Positions 25,965-34,908 of a stretch of DNA of 64,000 nt are shown in pieces. The stretch is taken from the NCBI GenBank assembly GCA_900547475.1, contig URGW01000014.1, forward strand, positions 12,358-76,357. The letters run 5' to 3'. Made by a program: the position numbers and the translations under genes. The notes beneath the pieces are model-generated. The model did no database searches, had not been told where the DNA came from, and saw only the letters and a program-made list of their open reading frames with translations. How positions within the stretch are numbered: the stretch's first letter is position 1; each line of letters starts with the position of its first letter. The stretch comes from an uncultured Clostridium sp. Its GTDB lineage: Bacteria > Bacillota > Clostridia > Clostridiales > Clostridiaceae.

Positions 25965-25997
25965 AAAAAAAGCAATTGAATTAATCAATTGCTTTTT
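25965..25997. terminator. Bidirectional terminator between spoVM and rpmB
   Basis: AAAAAGCAATTGA (25967-25979) pairs perfectly with TCAATTGCTTTTT (25985-25997) over a 5-base loop. A-run on the left and T-run on the right let it serve spoVM (+) and the convergent rpmB (-). Confidence 0.9.
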
Positions 25998-26007
25998 CTA
26001 TTTGAAC

Positions 26008-26199
26008 TTATATTGCTCTTTCAACCTTACCAGATCTAAGGCATCTTGTACAAACGTGAACAGTTTTTGGTGTTCCGTTAACTAAAGCCTTTACTCTCTT
26101 TATGTTAGGAGCCCAAGTTCTCTTAGATTGACGATGTGAGTGTGAGTATTGAGTTCCAGATACTACACCTTTATTACAAACTTCGCATCTTCTTGCCAC
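26008..26199 (-). CDS. rpmB: 50S ribosomal protein L28
   Basis: 63 residues, normal for L28. It starts with GTG (complement of CAC at 26197-26199) 10 bases after AAGGAGGTG. M-A-R-R-C-E-V-C-N-K-G, then N-I-K-R-V and V-C-T-R-C-L-R-S-G-K-V carry two CxxC pairs, so this is the zinc-binding form. It reads opposite to its neighbours, as rpmB does in B. subtilis between spoVM and yloU. Confidence 0.97.
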   Translation of the reverse strand: MARRCEVCNKGVVSGTQYSHSHRQSKRTWAPNIKRVKALVNGTPKTVHVCTRCLRSGKVERAI

Positions 26200-26254
26200 T
26201 TGAAAACACCTCCTTATGTTTGAAGATAATTTCTCTTCAATAGGACAAAATAGA

Positions 26255-26283
26255 TTTTAACATAGTTCATATAAAAAATGCAA
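26255..26283 (-). promoter_or_regulatory. Sigma-A promoter for rpmB
   Basis: On the minus strand: TTGCAT (complement of 26278-26283), a 17-base spacer and TTAAAA (complement of 26255-26260), 56 bp before the rpmB start. Confidence 0.55.
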
Positions 26284-26354
26284 GGCTATTTCAAAAAAAT
26301 ATTAAAAAAAATTATGTTATATTATTAAATGGCTAATGAATAGGATAAATTTAC

Positions 26355-26383
26355 TTGAATTAATATATTAACTAATATACAAT
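26355..26383 (+). promoter_or_regulatory. Sigma-A promoter for the asp23-DAK kinase pair
   Basis: TTGAAT (26355-26360), a 17-base spacer and TACAAT (26378-26383), 36 bp before the next start codon. Confidence 0.6.
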
Positions 26384-26418
26384 AAACTATATGGAAAGAT
26401 AAAAAAGGAGGATTTTCT

Positions 26419-26769
26419 ATGGTAGGATATTCAAATGACCTTGGAAGTATACATTACTCTGAAGAAGTATTAGGAAAGATAGTAGGATTATCAACAATGG
26501 AATGCTATGGTGTTGTTGGTATGGTTTCTAAAAATGCTACTGAAGGCCTATGGGAGTTAATGAGAATTGAGAATTTAAGTAAGGGTGTTAAATTAAAATT
26601 TAATGATGAAGATAAATTAATAATAGAATTATCAATAATGGTTGAATACGGAACTAAAATTTCTGTAATAGCTAATAATATAATTCAAAAGGTGCGTTAT
26701 AGTGTTGAAAATTATACTGGACTAAAGGTAGCTTCAGTTACAGTTAATGTTCAAGCGGTAAGAGTCTAG
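26419..26769 (+). CDS. Asp23/Gls24 family protein (YloU-like)
   Basis: 116 residues, alpha/beta, no signal peptide. G-S-I-H-Y-S-E-E-V-L-G-K-I-V-G-L-S-T-M-E-C-Y-G-V-V-G-M and the end Y-T-G-L-K-V-A-S-V-T-V-N-V-Q-A-V-R-V are the DUF322 pattern. Family members are abundant proteins near the membrane linked to envelope stress. It precedes the DAK-family gene by 11 bp, the yloU-yloV pair of B. subtilis; the pairing suggests a role in the same lipid or envelope function. AAGGAGG precedes the ATG. Confidence 0.92.
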   Translation: MVGYSNDLGSIHYSEEVLGKIVGLSTMECYGVVGMVSKNATEGLWELMRIENLSKGVKLKFNDEDKLIIELSIMVEYGTKISVIANNIIQKVRYSVENYTGLKVASVTVNVQAVRV

Positions 26770-26780
26770 GAGGTAACAGG

Positions 26781-28430
26781 ATGAAATATGACAGAATAAA
26801 CGGCCATGATTTTTATAATATGGTTGTTAATGCTAGTAATAGATTATTGGAGGAAAGTGATTTCGTTAATGCTTTAAATGTTTTTCCTGTGCCAGATGGA
26901 GATACAGGAACTAATATGTCTATGACTTTTAAGGCTGCTGTAAAAGAAATAGAGAACTTAAATTCAGAATCAATTGGAGAAACTTCAAAGAAATTAGCAA
27001 AAGGCGCTTTAATGGGAGCAAGAGGTAACTCGGGTGTTATCTTATCTCAAATACTTAGAGGTATTTCTAAAGGATTAGAAGGAAAAATAAGTGTTGATAG
27101 CGTAGAATTTGCAAATGCTTTTGTAGAAGGAAGTAAGGCAGCCTACAAAGCAGTAATGAAACCAACAGAAGGGACTATACTTTCAGTTATTAGAGCTGCT
27201 TCAGAAGCTGCTGTAAAAAGCAAAAAAACTGATATAGTAGAATTATTAAGTGAAATAGTAGTTGAATCAAAGGTAATGTTAGATAAAACTCCAGATCTTT
27301 TACCAGCACTTAAAAAGGCTAAGGTTGTAGATTCAGGTGGTATGGGATTATATATCATATTACAAGGAATGTATGATGCATTAAAAGATGGAATAAAAGC
27401 AGAAATAAAAGATATATCTGCTAAAGCTTCAACAGGAGCAAGTGCTGAAGCTATAGAAGATATAGATATTAAATTTGGATACTGTACAGAATTTATAATA
27501 TTAGGAGATGCTTCTAAAGCTAAAGCATTCCAAGATGAAATTGAGCCTCTTGGTGACTCTATGATTGTTGTTGGGTATGATGATGTAATAAAAGTACATA
27601 TTCATACTAATGATCCAGGTTTAGTATTATCTAAAGCTGTAGCTGTTGGTGAATTATCTAAAATTAAAATAGATAATATGAGAGAAGAGCATAGAGAAGT
27701 TTTAATGTCAAAAGAAGAATATGCTAAGGGTCAAACTGAGGAAGCAGAAGAAGAAGAAGTAACAGTAGAAAAGAAGAAATATGCATTTGTTTCAGTAGCT
27801 ATGGGAGAAGGAATAACTCATGTTCTTAAGGATTTAGGTGTTGACTACGTAATTGAAGGTGGTCAGACAATGAACCCATCAACTCAAGATATGATGGAAT
27901 GTATATCTAAATTAAATGCTGACCACATATTTATTTTACCTAACAATAAGAATATAATTATGGCTGCTACTCAAGCTGCAGAAATATCTGATAAAGATGT
28001 TAGAGTTATACCAACTAAGAGTATTCCTCAAGGTATTACTTGTATAACTATGTTTAATGCAGATCATGAAGTTGATGAAAATGAAGCTGCTTTAATGGAA
28101 GCATTAGAACTTGTTAAGACAGGCTCTGTAACTTATGCGGTTAGAGATACTGAAATGGATGGAATAGAAATTAAGGAAGGTAATATGCTTGGTCTTATTG
28201 AAGGAAAAATCAATAAGGTTGGAGAAGATTACTTCCAAGTGGCAGAAGAAGTTTTAGAATCTATGATCGATGAAGATAGTGAACTTATAACTATATTCTA
28301 TGGTAAAGATGTAGATGAAAGTAAAATAGAAGAGTTTACAGAAAAATTAGAAGAAAAGTATGAAGATTGCGATGTTCAATTCTACAAAGGAGATCAACCT
28401 TTATACTACTTTATAATGGCTGTAGAATAA
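26781..28430 (+). CDS. DAK2-domain kinase, fatty-acid kinase FakA-like (YloV)
   Basis: 549 residues. The N-terminal Dak2 domain (about 1-200) has NVFPVPDGDTGTNM (33-46), whose three Asp bind Mg-ATP, and A-R-G-N-S-G-V-I-L-S-Q. A middle domain and a C-terminal EDD-like domain follow, joined by a Glu-rich linker near 318-330 (E-E-A-E-E-E-E-V). Staphylococcal FakA of this family phosphorylates fatty acids presented by FakB. No fakB is in the window, though plsX, which would use acyl-phosphate, is at 38105. The fatty-acid role is inferred from the family. Confidence 0.85.
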   Translation: MKYDRINGHDFYNMVVNASNRLLEESDFVNALNVFPVPDGDTGTNMSMTFKAAVKEIENLNSESIGETSKKLAKGALMGARGNSGVILSQILRGISKGLEGKISVDSVEFANAFVEGSKAAYKAVMKPTEGTILSVIRAASEAAVKSKKTDIVELLSEIVVESKVMLDKTPDLLPALKKAKVVDSGGMGLYIILQGMYDALKDGIKAEIKDISAKASTGASAEAIEDIDIKFGYCTEFIILGDASKAKAFQDEIEPLGDSMIVVGYDDVIKVHIHTNDPGLVLSKAVAVGELSKIKIDNMREEHREVLMSKEEYAKGQTEEAEEEEVTVEKKKYAFVSVAMGEGITHVLKDLGVDYVIEGGQTMNPSTQDMMECISKLNADHIFILPNNKNIIMAATQAAEISDKDVRVIPTKSIPQGITCITMFNADHEVDENEAALMEALELVKTGSVTYAVRDTEMDGIEIKEGNMLGLIEGKINKVGEDYFQVAEEVLESMIDEDSELITIFYGKDVDESKIEEFTEKLEEKYEDCDVQFYKGDQPLYYFIMAVE

Positions 28431-28441
28431 TTATTTTTAAT

Positions 28442-28478
28442 AGCACAAGAAAGTTAATTTCTTGTGCTTTATTTTTTT
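28442..28478 (+). terminator. Terminator after the DAK kinase gene
   Basis: AGCACAAGAAA (28442-28452) pairs perfectly with TTTCTTGTGCT (28458-28468), 5-base loop, then TTATTTTTTT. Confidence 0.92.
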
Positions 28479-28528
28479 ATGTAATATTATAAATTTATAT
28501 TTATAATTTAAAGAGTAGGAGAAGTAAC

Positions 28529-30559
28529 ATGGATATATCACAAGATGTAAAATATCTAAAGGGTGTTGGACCTAAATTATTAGAAAAACTAAATAGATGT
28601 GGAATATTTACTGTTTTAGATTTACTTTTATATTTTCCAAGAGATTATGAATTTTTAAGAAGTAATATTCCTTTTAATGAAATAGATGAAGAGGATAAAC
28701 AAGTATTAACTTGTGTGTGTGTTGGTATAGATAGGGATGTTAGAACTAAAACAGGAAAAGTGTTAACTGCTATAAGATTTAATTATTTAGGAAATTTAGT
28801 GCTAGGTAAGTGGTTTAACCAAGGGTTTATAAAAAATACATTTAAAGTTGGGCAAAGTTATGACTTAATGGGAAAATTTAAAAGAGTTACTAATAGACTT
28901 GAGGTTATTAATCCTATAATAGGAGTTAAACTAGCTAAGGAGAATGAAATAGTTCCTAAATATAGTTTAAAAGGGGATTTAACAGATAAAATTTTAATAA
29001 AACTTATAGGTAATTGTTTAGAACAAATAACTATAAAGGATAATTTGCCGCAATACTTATTAGAAAAATATAAAATGACTAACTTAGATTTTGCTATAAA
29101 AAATATTCATTTTCCAACAGGGAGAAGAGAGCTTGAATTATCTATAAATAGATTAAAGTTTCAAGAATTATTTACATATTCTATGAAATTATTGATGCTT
29201 AAAAAGAATCTAAGAACTAAAAATGGAATAGAGTTTAGGTTAGTAGAAGAATTAAAAGATTTAAAGGCTGCATTACCATATAGTTTAACAGATGCACAAA
29301 CAAGAGTAGTAAGAGAAATTTTAAGAGATCAAAAAAGTCCGTGGCCAATGAATCGATTGGTTCAAGGGGATGTTGGAAGTGGAAAAACTGTAGTTGCACT
29401 AATTGCTATGTTCAATGTTATTAAAAATGGATATCAAGCAACTTTGATGGTTCCTACTGAAATATTAGCAAATCAACATTATTTAGAGGCTAAAAAGCTT
29501 CTAGAGCCTTTTAATATACATATTGAATTATTGACAGGAAGTACATCTTTAAAGGAAAAGAGACGTATAAAGGAGCTTATTACTACAGAGAAGCCTGTAA
29601 TAGTAATAGGAACTCATGCATTAATCCAAGAAGATGTAGATTTTAAGAATTTAGGATTAGTTATTACTGATGAACAACATAGGTTTGGAGTAGAGCAGAG
29701 AAGTAAGCTTATAAATAAAGGAAGACGTCCAGATGTTATGGTAATGACAGCAACTCCGATTCCAAGAACTTTAGCATTATATGTATATTCAGATTTGGAT
29801 ATATCAGCTATTGATCAATTGCCTCCAGGAAGAAAACCTGTAGATACAAGATTTTTTAATGAAAGTGAAAGATTTTCCGCTTATGATTTAGCCTTAGAGG
29901 AGATAGATAAAGGACGTCAAGTTTATATAGTATGTCCCCTTATTGAAGAGGATGAGGATATGAAGCTAAATTCTGTTGAAAAATTATATAATGAATTAAG
30001 TGATGGGGCATTTAAAGGAATACCTATAGAAATTTTGCATGGAAAAATGAAGCCAAAAGAAAAAGATGAAATTATAAATAGATTTAAGAAAAATGAAACA
30101 AAGGCTATAATTTCAACTACTGTAATAGAGGTTGGGGTTAATGTTCCTAATGCATCTGTTATGATAATTGAAAATGCAGAAAGATTCGGTTTAGCACAGT
30201 TACATCAGTTAAGAGGAAGAGTTGGAAGAGGAAGTTATGAATCTTACTGTATATTAATTGCTAAAGCAAAAACTGAAAATACTAAAAAGAGAATGGAAAT
30301 TATGACTACTTCAACTGATGGATTTTATATATCTGAAGAAGATTTAAAGTTAAGAGGATCAGGTGAGATGTTTGGAAGGAGACAAAGCGGAGATGAAGAG
30401 TTTATTTTAGCAAATATATATGATGATATGAATATATTAAGATGTGCAAAAAGTGAAGCAAAAATATTATTAGATTCAGATGAAGAAGAAAAAGTTAAGT
30501 TTTGTAGTGAAGTAAAAAATTCTTTAGAAAGATGGAGTAAATATATTTGTTTTAATTAA
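28529..30559 (+). CDS. recG: ATP-dependent DNA helicase RecG
   Basis: Branch-migration and fork-reversal helicase. 676 residues, normal. An N-terminal wedge domain with OB fold (about 1-240; G-V-G-P-K-L-L-E-K-L) is followed by Walker A G-D-V-G-S-G-K-T near 280 and the D-E-x-H box form D-E-Q-H-R-F-G. V-Q-G-D-V-G-S-G and Q-L-R-G-R-V-G-R-G are RecG signatures. No strong terminator follows; only an imperfect hairpin at 30587-30624 without a T-run. Confidence 0.96.
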   Translation: MDISQDVKYLKGVGPKLLEKLNRCGIFTVLDLLLYFPRDYEFLRSNIPFNEIDEEDKQVLTCVCVGIDRDVRTKTGKVLTAIRFNYLGNLVLGKWFNQGFIKNTFKVGQSYDLMGKFKRVTNRLEVINPIIGVKLAKENEIVPKYSLKGDLTDKILIKLIGNCLEQITIKDNLPQYLLEKYKMTNLDFAIKNIHFPTGRRELELSINRLKFQELFTYSMKLLMLKKNLRTKNGIEFRLVEELKDLKAALPYSLTDAQTRVVREILRDQKSPWPMNRLVQGDVGSGKTVVALIAMFNVIKNGYQATLMVPTEILANQHYLEAKKLLEPFNIHIELLTGSTSLKEKRRIKELITTEKPVIVIGTHALIQEDVDFKNLGLVITDEQHRFGVEQRSKLINKGRRPDVMVMTATPIPRTLALYVYSDLDISAIDQLPPGRKPVDTRFFNESERFSAYDLALEEIDKGRQVYIVCPLIEEDEDMKLNSVEKLYNELSDGAFKGIPIEILHGKMKPKEKDEIINRFKKNETKAIISTTVIEVGVNVPNASVMIIENAERFGLAQLHQLRGRVGRGSYESYCILIAKAKTENTKKRMEIMTTSTDGFYISEEDLKLRGSGEMFGRRQSGDEEFILANIYDDMNILRCAKSEAKILLDSDEEEKVKFCSEVKNSLERWSKYICFN

Positions 30560-30586
30560 GTGAATTTCAAAATTTTAATTTGGATA

Positions 30587-30624
30587 AATGAACTTACTCC
30601 TATTAATGAATAGCAAGTTTCATT
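30587..30624 (+). repeat. Imperfect hairpin downstream of recG
   Basis: AATGAACTT (30587-30595) pairs with AAGTTTCATT (30615-30624) with one bulge, enclosing CTATT (30600-30604) with AATAG (30609-30613). No T-run follows; possibly a weak 3' end or processing site for the recG transcript. Confidence 0.4.
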
Positions 30625-30642
30625 ATAAAAATAATAAAAAAA

Positions 30643-30671
30643 TTGTTAATAAATTAATTATATGTTAGAAT
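30643..30671 (+). promoter_or_regulatory. Sigma-A promoter for rsmD-coaD
   Basis: TTGTTA (30643-30648), a 17-base spacer and TAGAAT (30666-30671), 30 bp before the rsmD start. Confidence 0.5.
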
Positions 30672-30701
30672 TATAATGTTAATGACAAAGGAGGAAATTA
30701 A

Positions 30702-31259
30702 ATGAGGATTATAGCAGGAAAAGCAAGAGGACGTAAGTTAATACCTCCAGCAACTATGGAAACTAGACCTACTTTAGATAGGGTTAAAGAAGCTATGTTT
30801 AGTACAATACAAAATTATTTATTAGATGCAGTAGTAATTGATGTATTTGCTGGAACAGGTAGTCTGGGGTTAGAAGCAGCAAGTAGAGGAGCTAAAGAAG
30901 TATATTTAGTTGATAAGAGCGCTGTAACTTTTCCTTTATTAAAAGAAAATATAAAAAATTTAAAATTCGAAGATTTTTGTTTTCCTTTAAATATGGATTC
31001 ATATGAAGTTCTTAGAAATCTAGCTAAGAAAGGTAAGGTTATGGATGTTATTTTTATAGATCCACCTTATTGTAAAGAAATGATTCCGGAAGCAATTAAA
31101 ATTATTAAGGAAAATAATATGTTATCAGAAGATGGTATAATAGTAACTAAAATAGATTCAATAGAAGAAATTTATGAGGGATATGAAGATATAAAGCTAT
31201 TTAAAAGTAAAAAATATGGTAATACAACTGTTTGTTACTATAAATATATAGGAGAATAA
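30702..31259 (+). CDS. rsmD: 16S rRNA (guanine966-N2)-methyltransferase RsmD
   Basis: 185 residues. R-I-I-A-G-K-A-R-G-R-K-L at the start, V-F-A-G-T-G-S-L-G-L-E-A-A-S-R-G-A for SAM binding, and the catalytic D-P-P-Y (in F-I-D-P-P-Y-C-K-E) define the family, which methylates G966 in 16S rRNA. It lies 15 bp before coaD, the widely conserved rsmD-coaD pair (ylbH-ylbI in B. subtilis). AAAGGAGG precedes the ATG. Confidence 0.95.
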   Translation: MRIIAGKARGRKLIPPATMETRPTLDRVKEAMFSTIQNYLLDAVVIDVFAGTGSLGLEAASRGAKEVYLVDKSAVTFPLLKENIKNLKFEDFCFPLNMDSYEVLRNLAKKGKVMDVIFIDPPYCKEMIPEAIKIIKENNMLSEDGIIVTKIDSIEEIYEGYEDIKLFKSKKYGNTTVCYYKYIGE

Positions 31260-31274
31260 CTTAGGGAGAAGATT

Positions 31275-31751
31275 ATGAGAGTTGCAATTTATCCAGGTAG
31301 CTTTGATCCTATTACTAATGGACATTTAGATATCATTACAAGAGGGTCAAAGATTTTTGATAAGCTTATAGTTGGTGTTTTAGTCAATATTGATAAGGTA
31401 GGATTATTTTCTATTGAAGAGAGAGTAGAGCTAATAAAAAGAGTGACATCACATTTAGAAAATGTCGAAGTTGTTAGTTTTAATGGGCTTTTAGTGGATT
31501 TGGCTAAAAAAAATAATGCAAAGGTAATATTAAAAGGATTAAGAGCTGTATCAGACTTTGAGTATGAGTTTCAAATGGCATTAATGAATTCACAGTTAGA
31601 TTCAGAGGTTGAGACTTTGTTTATGACTACATCAGCAGTTAATTCTTTTTTAAGTTCTTCATCAGTTAAGCAAGTTGCTAAATTTGGAGGAGATATTAAG
31701 GGGTTAGTTCCCGATGAAATAATTGATGATGTTATTAAAAAGATTAAGTGA
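31275..31751 (+). CDS. coaD: Phosphopantetheine adenylyltransferase
   Basis: Next-to-last step of coenzyme A synthesis. 158 residues. The nucleotidyltransferase motif is in Y-P-G-S-F-D-P-I-T-N-G-H-L-D (T/H-x-G-H type), and the second motif is S-S-S-V-K (usually I-S-S-S-x-V-K). K-G-L-R-A-V-S-D-F-E-Y-E-F-Q-M-A is the family signature. 22 bp before the coiled-coil gene. Confidence 0.96.
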   Translation: MRVAIYPGSFDPITNGHLDIITRGSKIFDKLIVGVLVNIDKVGLFSIEERVELIKRVTSHLENVEVVSFNGLLVDLAKKNNAKVILKGLRAVSDFEYEFQMALMNSQLDSEVETLFMTTSAVNSFLSSSSVKQVAKFGGDIKGLVPDEIIDDVIKKIK

Positions 31752-31772
31752 TAAAACATAGGGGAGGATATT

Positions 31773-32309
31773 TTGGAAAAAGTAGAATTGAATGTTATTG
31801 AATTGTTAGAGTATTTACAAGATATGGTGGAAAGTTCACCTAAAATGCCTATAACAGGAAAGACAATTATTGATAAAAAAGAGTTTAATGAAGTGATAGA
31901 TCAAATAATTAATTATTTGCCAGATCAGTTTAAAAAAGCTCAATGGGTTGTTAATGAAAAGGATAGAATTCTTAAAGAAGCTCAAAAAGAATTTGATAAT
32001 GCTAAAAAAGAAACAGTTGAAATAATGAAACAAAATATTGAAACTCATGATCTTGTTAGAGAAGCTAAGATGAGAGCAAGTGAAATAATAGCTCTAGCAC
32101 AAAGAGATGCTAAAGCTATTAGAATAGGTTCTAGAGAATACTCAAATGAAATTTTAATGCAGTTAGATGTTGAAATAGAAAAACAAAAAGCGCAATTAAT
32201 TAAGTCTATGCAAGAATCTTTTGAAAAAGTAGCAAAAGAAATAGATGCTAATTTAACTCAAACAGGAACAATAATTAAAGAAAATATAGCTGAATTAAGA
32301 ACGATGTAA
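31773..32309 (+). CDS. Coiled-coil protein of unknown function
   Basis: 178 residues, no membrane segment, rich in Lys, Glu, Ala and Ile. I do not recognise a function. Most of residues 55-165 should be helical coiled coil (A-Q-W-V-V-N-E-K-D-R-I-L-K-E-A-Q-K-E-F, then R-E-A-K-M-R-A-S-E-I-I-A-L-A-Q-R-D-A-K-A), resembling the stalk-type proteins often mislabelled ATPase subunit or DivIVA-like. The start is TTG 31773 after GGGGAGG. It takes a place between coaD and ylbJ. Its 3' end overlaps the convergent ylbJ by 15 bases. Confidence 0.75.
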   Translation: MEKVELNVIELLEYLQDMVESSPKMPITGKTIIDKKEFNEVIDQIINYLPDQFKKAQWVVNEKDRILKEAQKEFDNAKKETVEIMKQNIETHDLVREAKMRASEIIALAQRDAKAIRIGSREYSNEILMQLDVEIEKQKAQLIKSMQESFEKVAKEIDANLTQTGTIIKENIAELRTM

Positions 32310-33467
32310 TTTTTTTAATAACAAAATTATTAAGGTTCCTATTAGTAAAAATGATAGAGAAAATGAAATTATTAATGAAATATTGTAATTATCAATAGTA
32401 GTAGTGGATGTATAAGCTGTATATTTTAGTGAGAAAACACTGCTTATAATAAAAGTTATGCTGAAGCTTATTACTCCTTGGATAAACTTTATAAAGCTAT
32501 ATTTTGCTATAGAAATATCATATTTATAGACAAATGAGCTAATTTGTGCTATTACTGATAACCCAGAAAAGGAACAAATAAAGCTTATTATGGCTAATTT
32601 AAATGGTAGTGTTAAAGGTAAAGTAGTTATAAGTTTACAGCCATTAGTAAATTCAACACTACCTAAAAAGAGTCCATAAATTGAATATTTAGGAAGATTT
32701 AAAAATTCTTCTATGTTATAAAAAACAATGCTTATATAAGTATTGTTTTTTATTATGCTTATAATTATGGAAAATAAAACTACAAAAGCACCTACTTGTA
32801 AAGTTGTATTAATTCCATTGTCTAAAGCTGATTTTAATGCAGAACCAAAGTTCACATTGATATTATTTTTAGGTAGTTCTTTCCAAGTTAAGGAAGCTTT
32901 ACTATCATTTATTGTTAAAATACCTACAATGATTGAAGACAAATAATTACCAATAAGTAAAATAAAACCTAATCTTATATCACCTAACATTGTAGCTCCA
33001 ATTGATCCTATTATAAACATAGGACTAGCGTTACTAGCTATATTCAAAAGTCTTTCAAATTCGCTTCTATTTATGTAGCCTAAGGAGTAAAGATCACAGC
33101 AATATTTACAACCAAGAGGATAACCGCTTAAAAAGCTAGCTACTATAGGGAATGAAGAAGATTTCGAAAGTTTAAGAGGCTTACAAAGAATTGGACCTAA
33201 TATTTTTGAGTATAAGCCAACTCCGTCGTAAGAAATTAAAAGGTTACATATTACTGAAAATGGAAAAATAGTTGGAATAATTGTTTTTACAACTAGGTTT
33301 ACTCCGATTAATGCAGCATCTATACAATTTTCTAAATTATATACAAAAATAAAAATAAACCCAGTTATTAAAATACACATAAAATAATTTTGGTTTTTGT
33401 TGAAAAGTTTAAATAACAGTAACAGTAGAAAAAATATGATTATTAATAAAAAAATAATACTATACAT
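32295..33467 (-). CDS. ylbJ: Sporulation integral membrane protein YlbJ
   Basis: 390 residues, about eight to ten hydrophobic segments. The family is needed for spore cortex formation in Bacillus under sigma-E control; its molecular role (possibly transport, since it is nucleoside-recognition/SpmA-like) is unproven. T-I-I-P-T-I-F-P-F and the short cytoplasmic C-K-Y-C-C-D-L-Y stretch with S-G-Y-P-L-G are characteristic. ATG at 33467 follows GGGAGGG with 6 bases spacing; the in-frame ATG at 33482 includes that site and is rejected. Tail-to-tail overlap of 15 bp with the coiled-coil gene. Confidence 0.9.
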   Translation of the reverse strand: MYSIIFLLIIIFFLLLLLFKLFNKNQNYFMCILITGFIFIFVYNLENCIDAALIGVNLVVKTIIPTIFPFSVICNLLISYDGVGLYSKILGPILCKPLKLSKSSSFPIVASFLSGYPLGCKYCCDLYSLGYINRSEFERLLNIASNASPMFIIGSIGATMLGDIRLGFILLIGNYLSSIIVGILTINDSKASLTWKELPKNNINVNFGSALKSALDNGINTTLQVGAFVVLFSIIISIIKNNTYISIVFYNIEEFLNLPKYSIYGLFLGSVEFTNGCKLITTLPLTLPFKLAIISFICSFSGLSVIAQISSFVYKYDISIAKYSFIKFIQGVISFSITFIISSVFSLKYTAYTSTTTIDNYNISLIISFSLSFLLIGTLIILLLKKLHRS

Positions 33468-33490
33468 GGTAGTCCCTCCCATCTATAGTA

Positions 33491-33520
33491 TTTATATGCG
33501 GTATACATAAGGTATTATTA
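33491..33520 (-). promoter_or_regulatory. Possible sigma-E-type promoter for ylbJ
   Basis: On the minus strand, TAATAATA (complement of 33513-33520), 14 bases, then CATATAAA (complement of 33491-33498), resembling the sigma-E pattern of ATA at -35 and CATA at -10. It lies about 24 bp before the start codon. The match is suggestive only; ylbJ belongs to the sigma-E regulon in B. subtilis. Confidence 0.3.
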
Positions 33521-34723
33521 ATATTTTATTATTGGACTTATAAGATAATCGCTATTTGGATTTACTTTATGATTTAAGTTTGAATAAGCAGCTGTAGCTT
33601 GTATATCAAGCTTTAATAAAGGGTTATCAATAAAACGAGGTACCTTAGTAATAAGAGGAATAGAAGAGTTTGTCTTTATTAATGAAAGAACTTCTCTACC
33701 TGTTTTGTTGAATCCTAAAACTCTTGCGTAAAGGTTATTTGGATTATTTATATTTAAAAAATTATTAGAATCAAGACCAATATATATATGAGTTAGAATT
33801 CTTGAAATTTTACTATATGTATATCGCTTGCTTTTTACTTTTAGAATAAAATCCTCATAAGAATTTGATGAAGCTATTTCTTTTATTAATTTATTTTCTA
33901 GACCTTCTGTTATCTCGTAAAGATTGTTAAAATTTATACAGTTTGTTTGAATTTTATATTTAATAAATTTAAATATATCCTCATCAAAGACAAAAGGATA
34001 ATTTTCATCTTGCAATTTACTAAATATTTTAAAAGATTCTTCTGGAATTATATTTTTTAATTTTTCTAAAGAATTTTTATTTTTTATTAACTCTCTAATT
34101 GCTGTAGCAGATGAAAAAGAGTTAGAAAGATTTTTATCGTTGTAATTAGAGCCTTCTCGTTTAAGCGTAGAAGGAGTAATATTGCTATTTAGTCTAAGAA
34201 TAGACTTTATGTATTCAATACCTAAAATATTATTTGATGAAGTTATTATCTTGTTTATATCTTCATCTTTTAAGTATTCAATTAAGCTTTTTTCACGAGC
34301 TTTTGCAAAGGTATCACCTTTAGATAAATGTTCTTTTATGAGAGATTTTAATTTTGAATCTTCATTGACTAAAGTCTTAGAAATTTTAGTTAATTTATCT
34401 ACATTTCCACACTCTGAACCAAAAAATAAATTATTTACTACACCAAGGTGATGAAGTATTGATACAGCGCCTTTTGCGAAAAATTCAGCAGATGAAACTG
34501 CGTAGTAGGTTGGAAGTTCGACAATTAAATCAACTCCATTATTTAAAGCCATTTCAGTTCTTTGCCATTTATCAATTATTGCAGGACCACCTCTTTGAAC
34601 AAAGTTACCACTCATTATACAGATGATAGCATCAGCATTAGTGCTTTTCTTAGCTTCACTGAAATGATAAAGGTGTCCATTGTGAAATGGATTATATTCA
34701 GTAATTATTCCTGTTATATTCAT
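33518..34723 (-). CDS. tmcAL: tRNA(Met) cytidine acetate ligase
   Basis: Makes N4-acetylcytidine at the wobble base of elongator tRNA(Met) using acetate and ATP. 401 residues. The nucleotidyltransferase signature is G-I-I-T-E-Y-N-P-F-H-N-G-H-L-Y-H, followed by M-S-G-N-F-V-Q-R-G-G-P-A and D-L-I-V-E-L-P. It lies next to ylbJ, as ylbM does in Bacillus, and is divergent from pta-ackA, which handle acetate and acetyl-phosphate. Only the shared acetate links them; co-regulation is not shown. Confidence 0.93.
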   Translation of the reverse strand: MNITGIITEYNPFHNGHLYHFSEAKKSTNADAIICIMSGNFVQRGGPAIIDKWQRTEMALNNGVDLIVELPTYYAVSSAEFFAKGAVSILHHLGVVNNLFFGSECGNVDKLTKISKTLVNEDSKLKSLIKEHLSKGDTFAKAREKSLIEYLKDEDINKIITSSNNILGIEYIKSILRLNSNITPSTLKREGSNYNDKNLSNSFSSATAIRELIKNKNSLEKLKNIIPEESFKIFSKLQDENYPFVFDEDIFKFIKYKIQTNCINFNNLYEITEGLENKLIKEIASSNSYEDFILKVKSKRYTYSKISRILTHIYIGLDSNNFLNINNPNNLYARVLGFNKTGREVLSLIKTNSSIPLITKVPRFIDNPLLKLDIQATAAYSNLNHKVNPNSDYLISPIIKY

Positions 34724-34754
34724 ATTTAAACTCCTTTTTGGGAAATATAAAAAT

Positions 34755-34782
34755 ATTATAGCATAGAGGAGGAAATGTAAAA
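34755..34782 (-). promoter_or_regulatory. Possible promoter for tmcAL
   Basis: On the minus strand, TTTTAC (complement of 34777-34782), a 16-base spacer and a consensus TATAAT (complement of 34755-34760), 31 bp before the start codon. Confidence 0.5.
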
Positions 34783-34786
34783 GAGT

Positions 34787-34810
34787 TTATATAATATTTA
34801 TATTATATAA
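34787..34810. repeat. Perfect AT inverted repeat between tmcAL and pta
   Basis: TTATATAATA (34787-34796) and TATTATATAA (34801-34810), 4-base TTTA loop. It lies just upstream of the tmcAL promoter in a divergent intergenic region, so it could be an operator, but it is all A/T. Confidence 0.4.
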
Positions 34811-34878
34811 GATGAAATATACAATAAAATTCAGAAAATTTATAATATAAAGAATTAATTTTTTTGGTAATTTAGGTA

Positions 34879-34908
34879 TTGAAAAATATATAGTCATAGG
34901 AGTATAGT
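34879..34908 (+). promoter_or_regulatory. Possible sigma-A promoter for pta-ackA
   Basis: TTGAAA (34879-34884), an 18-base spacer and TATAGT (34903-34908), 45 bp before the pta start. Confidence 0.5.
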
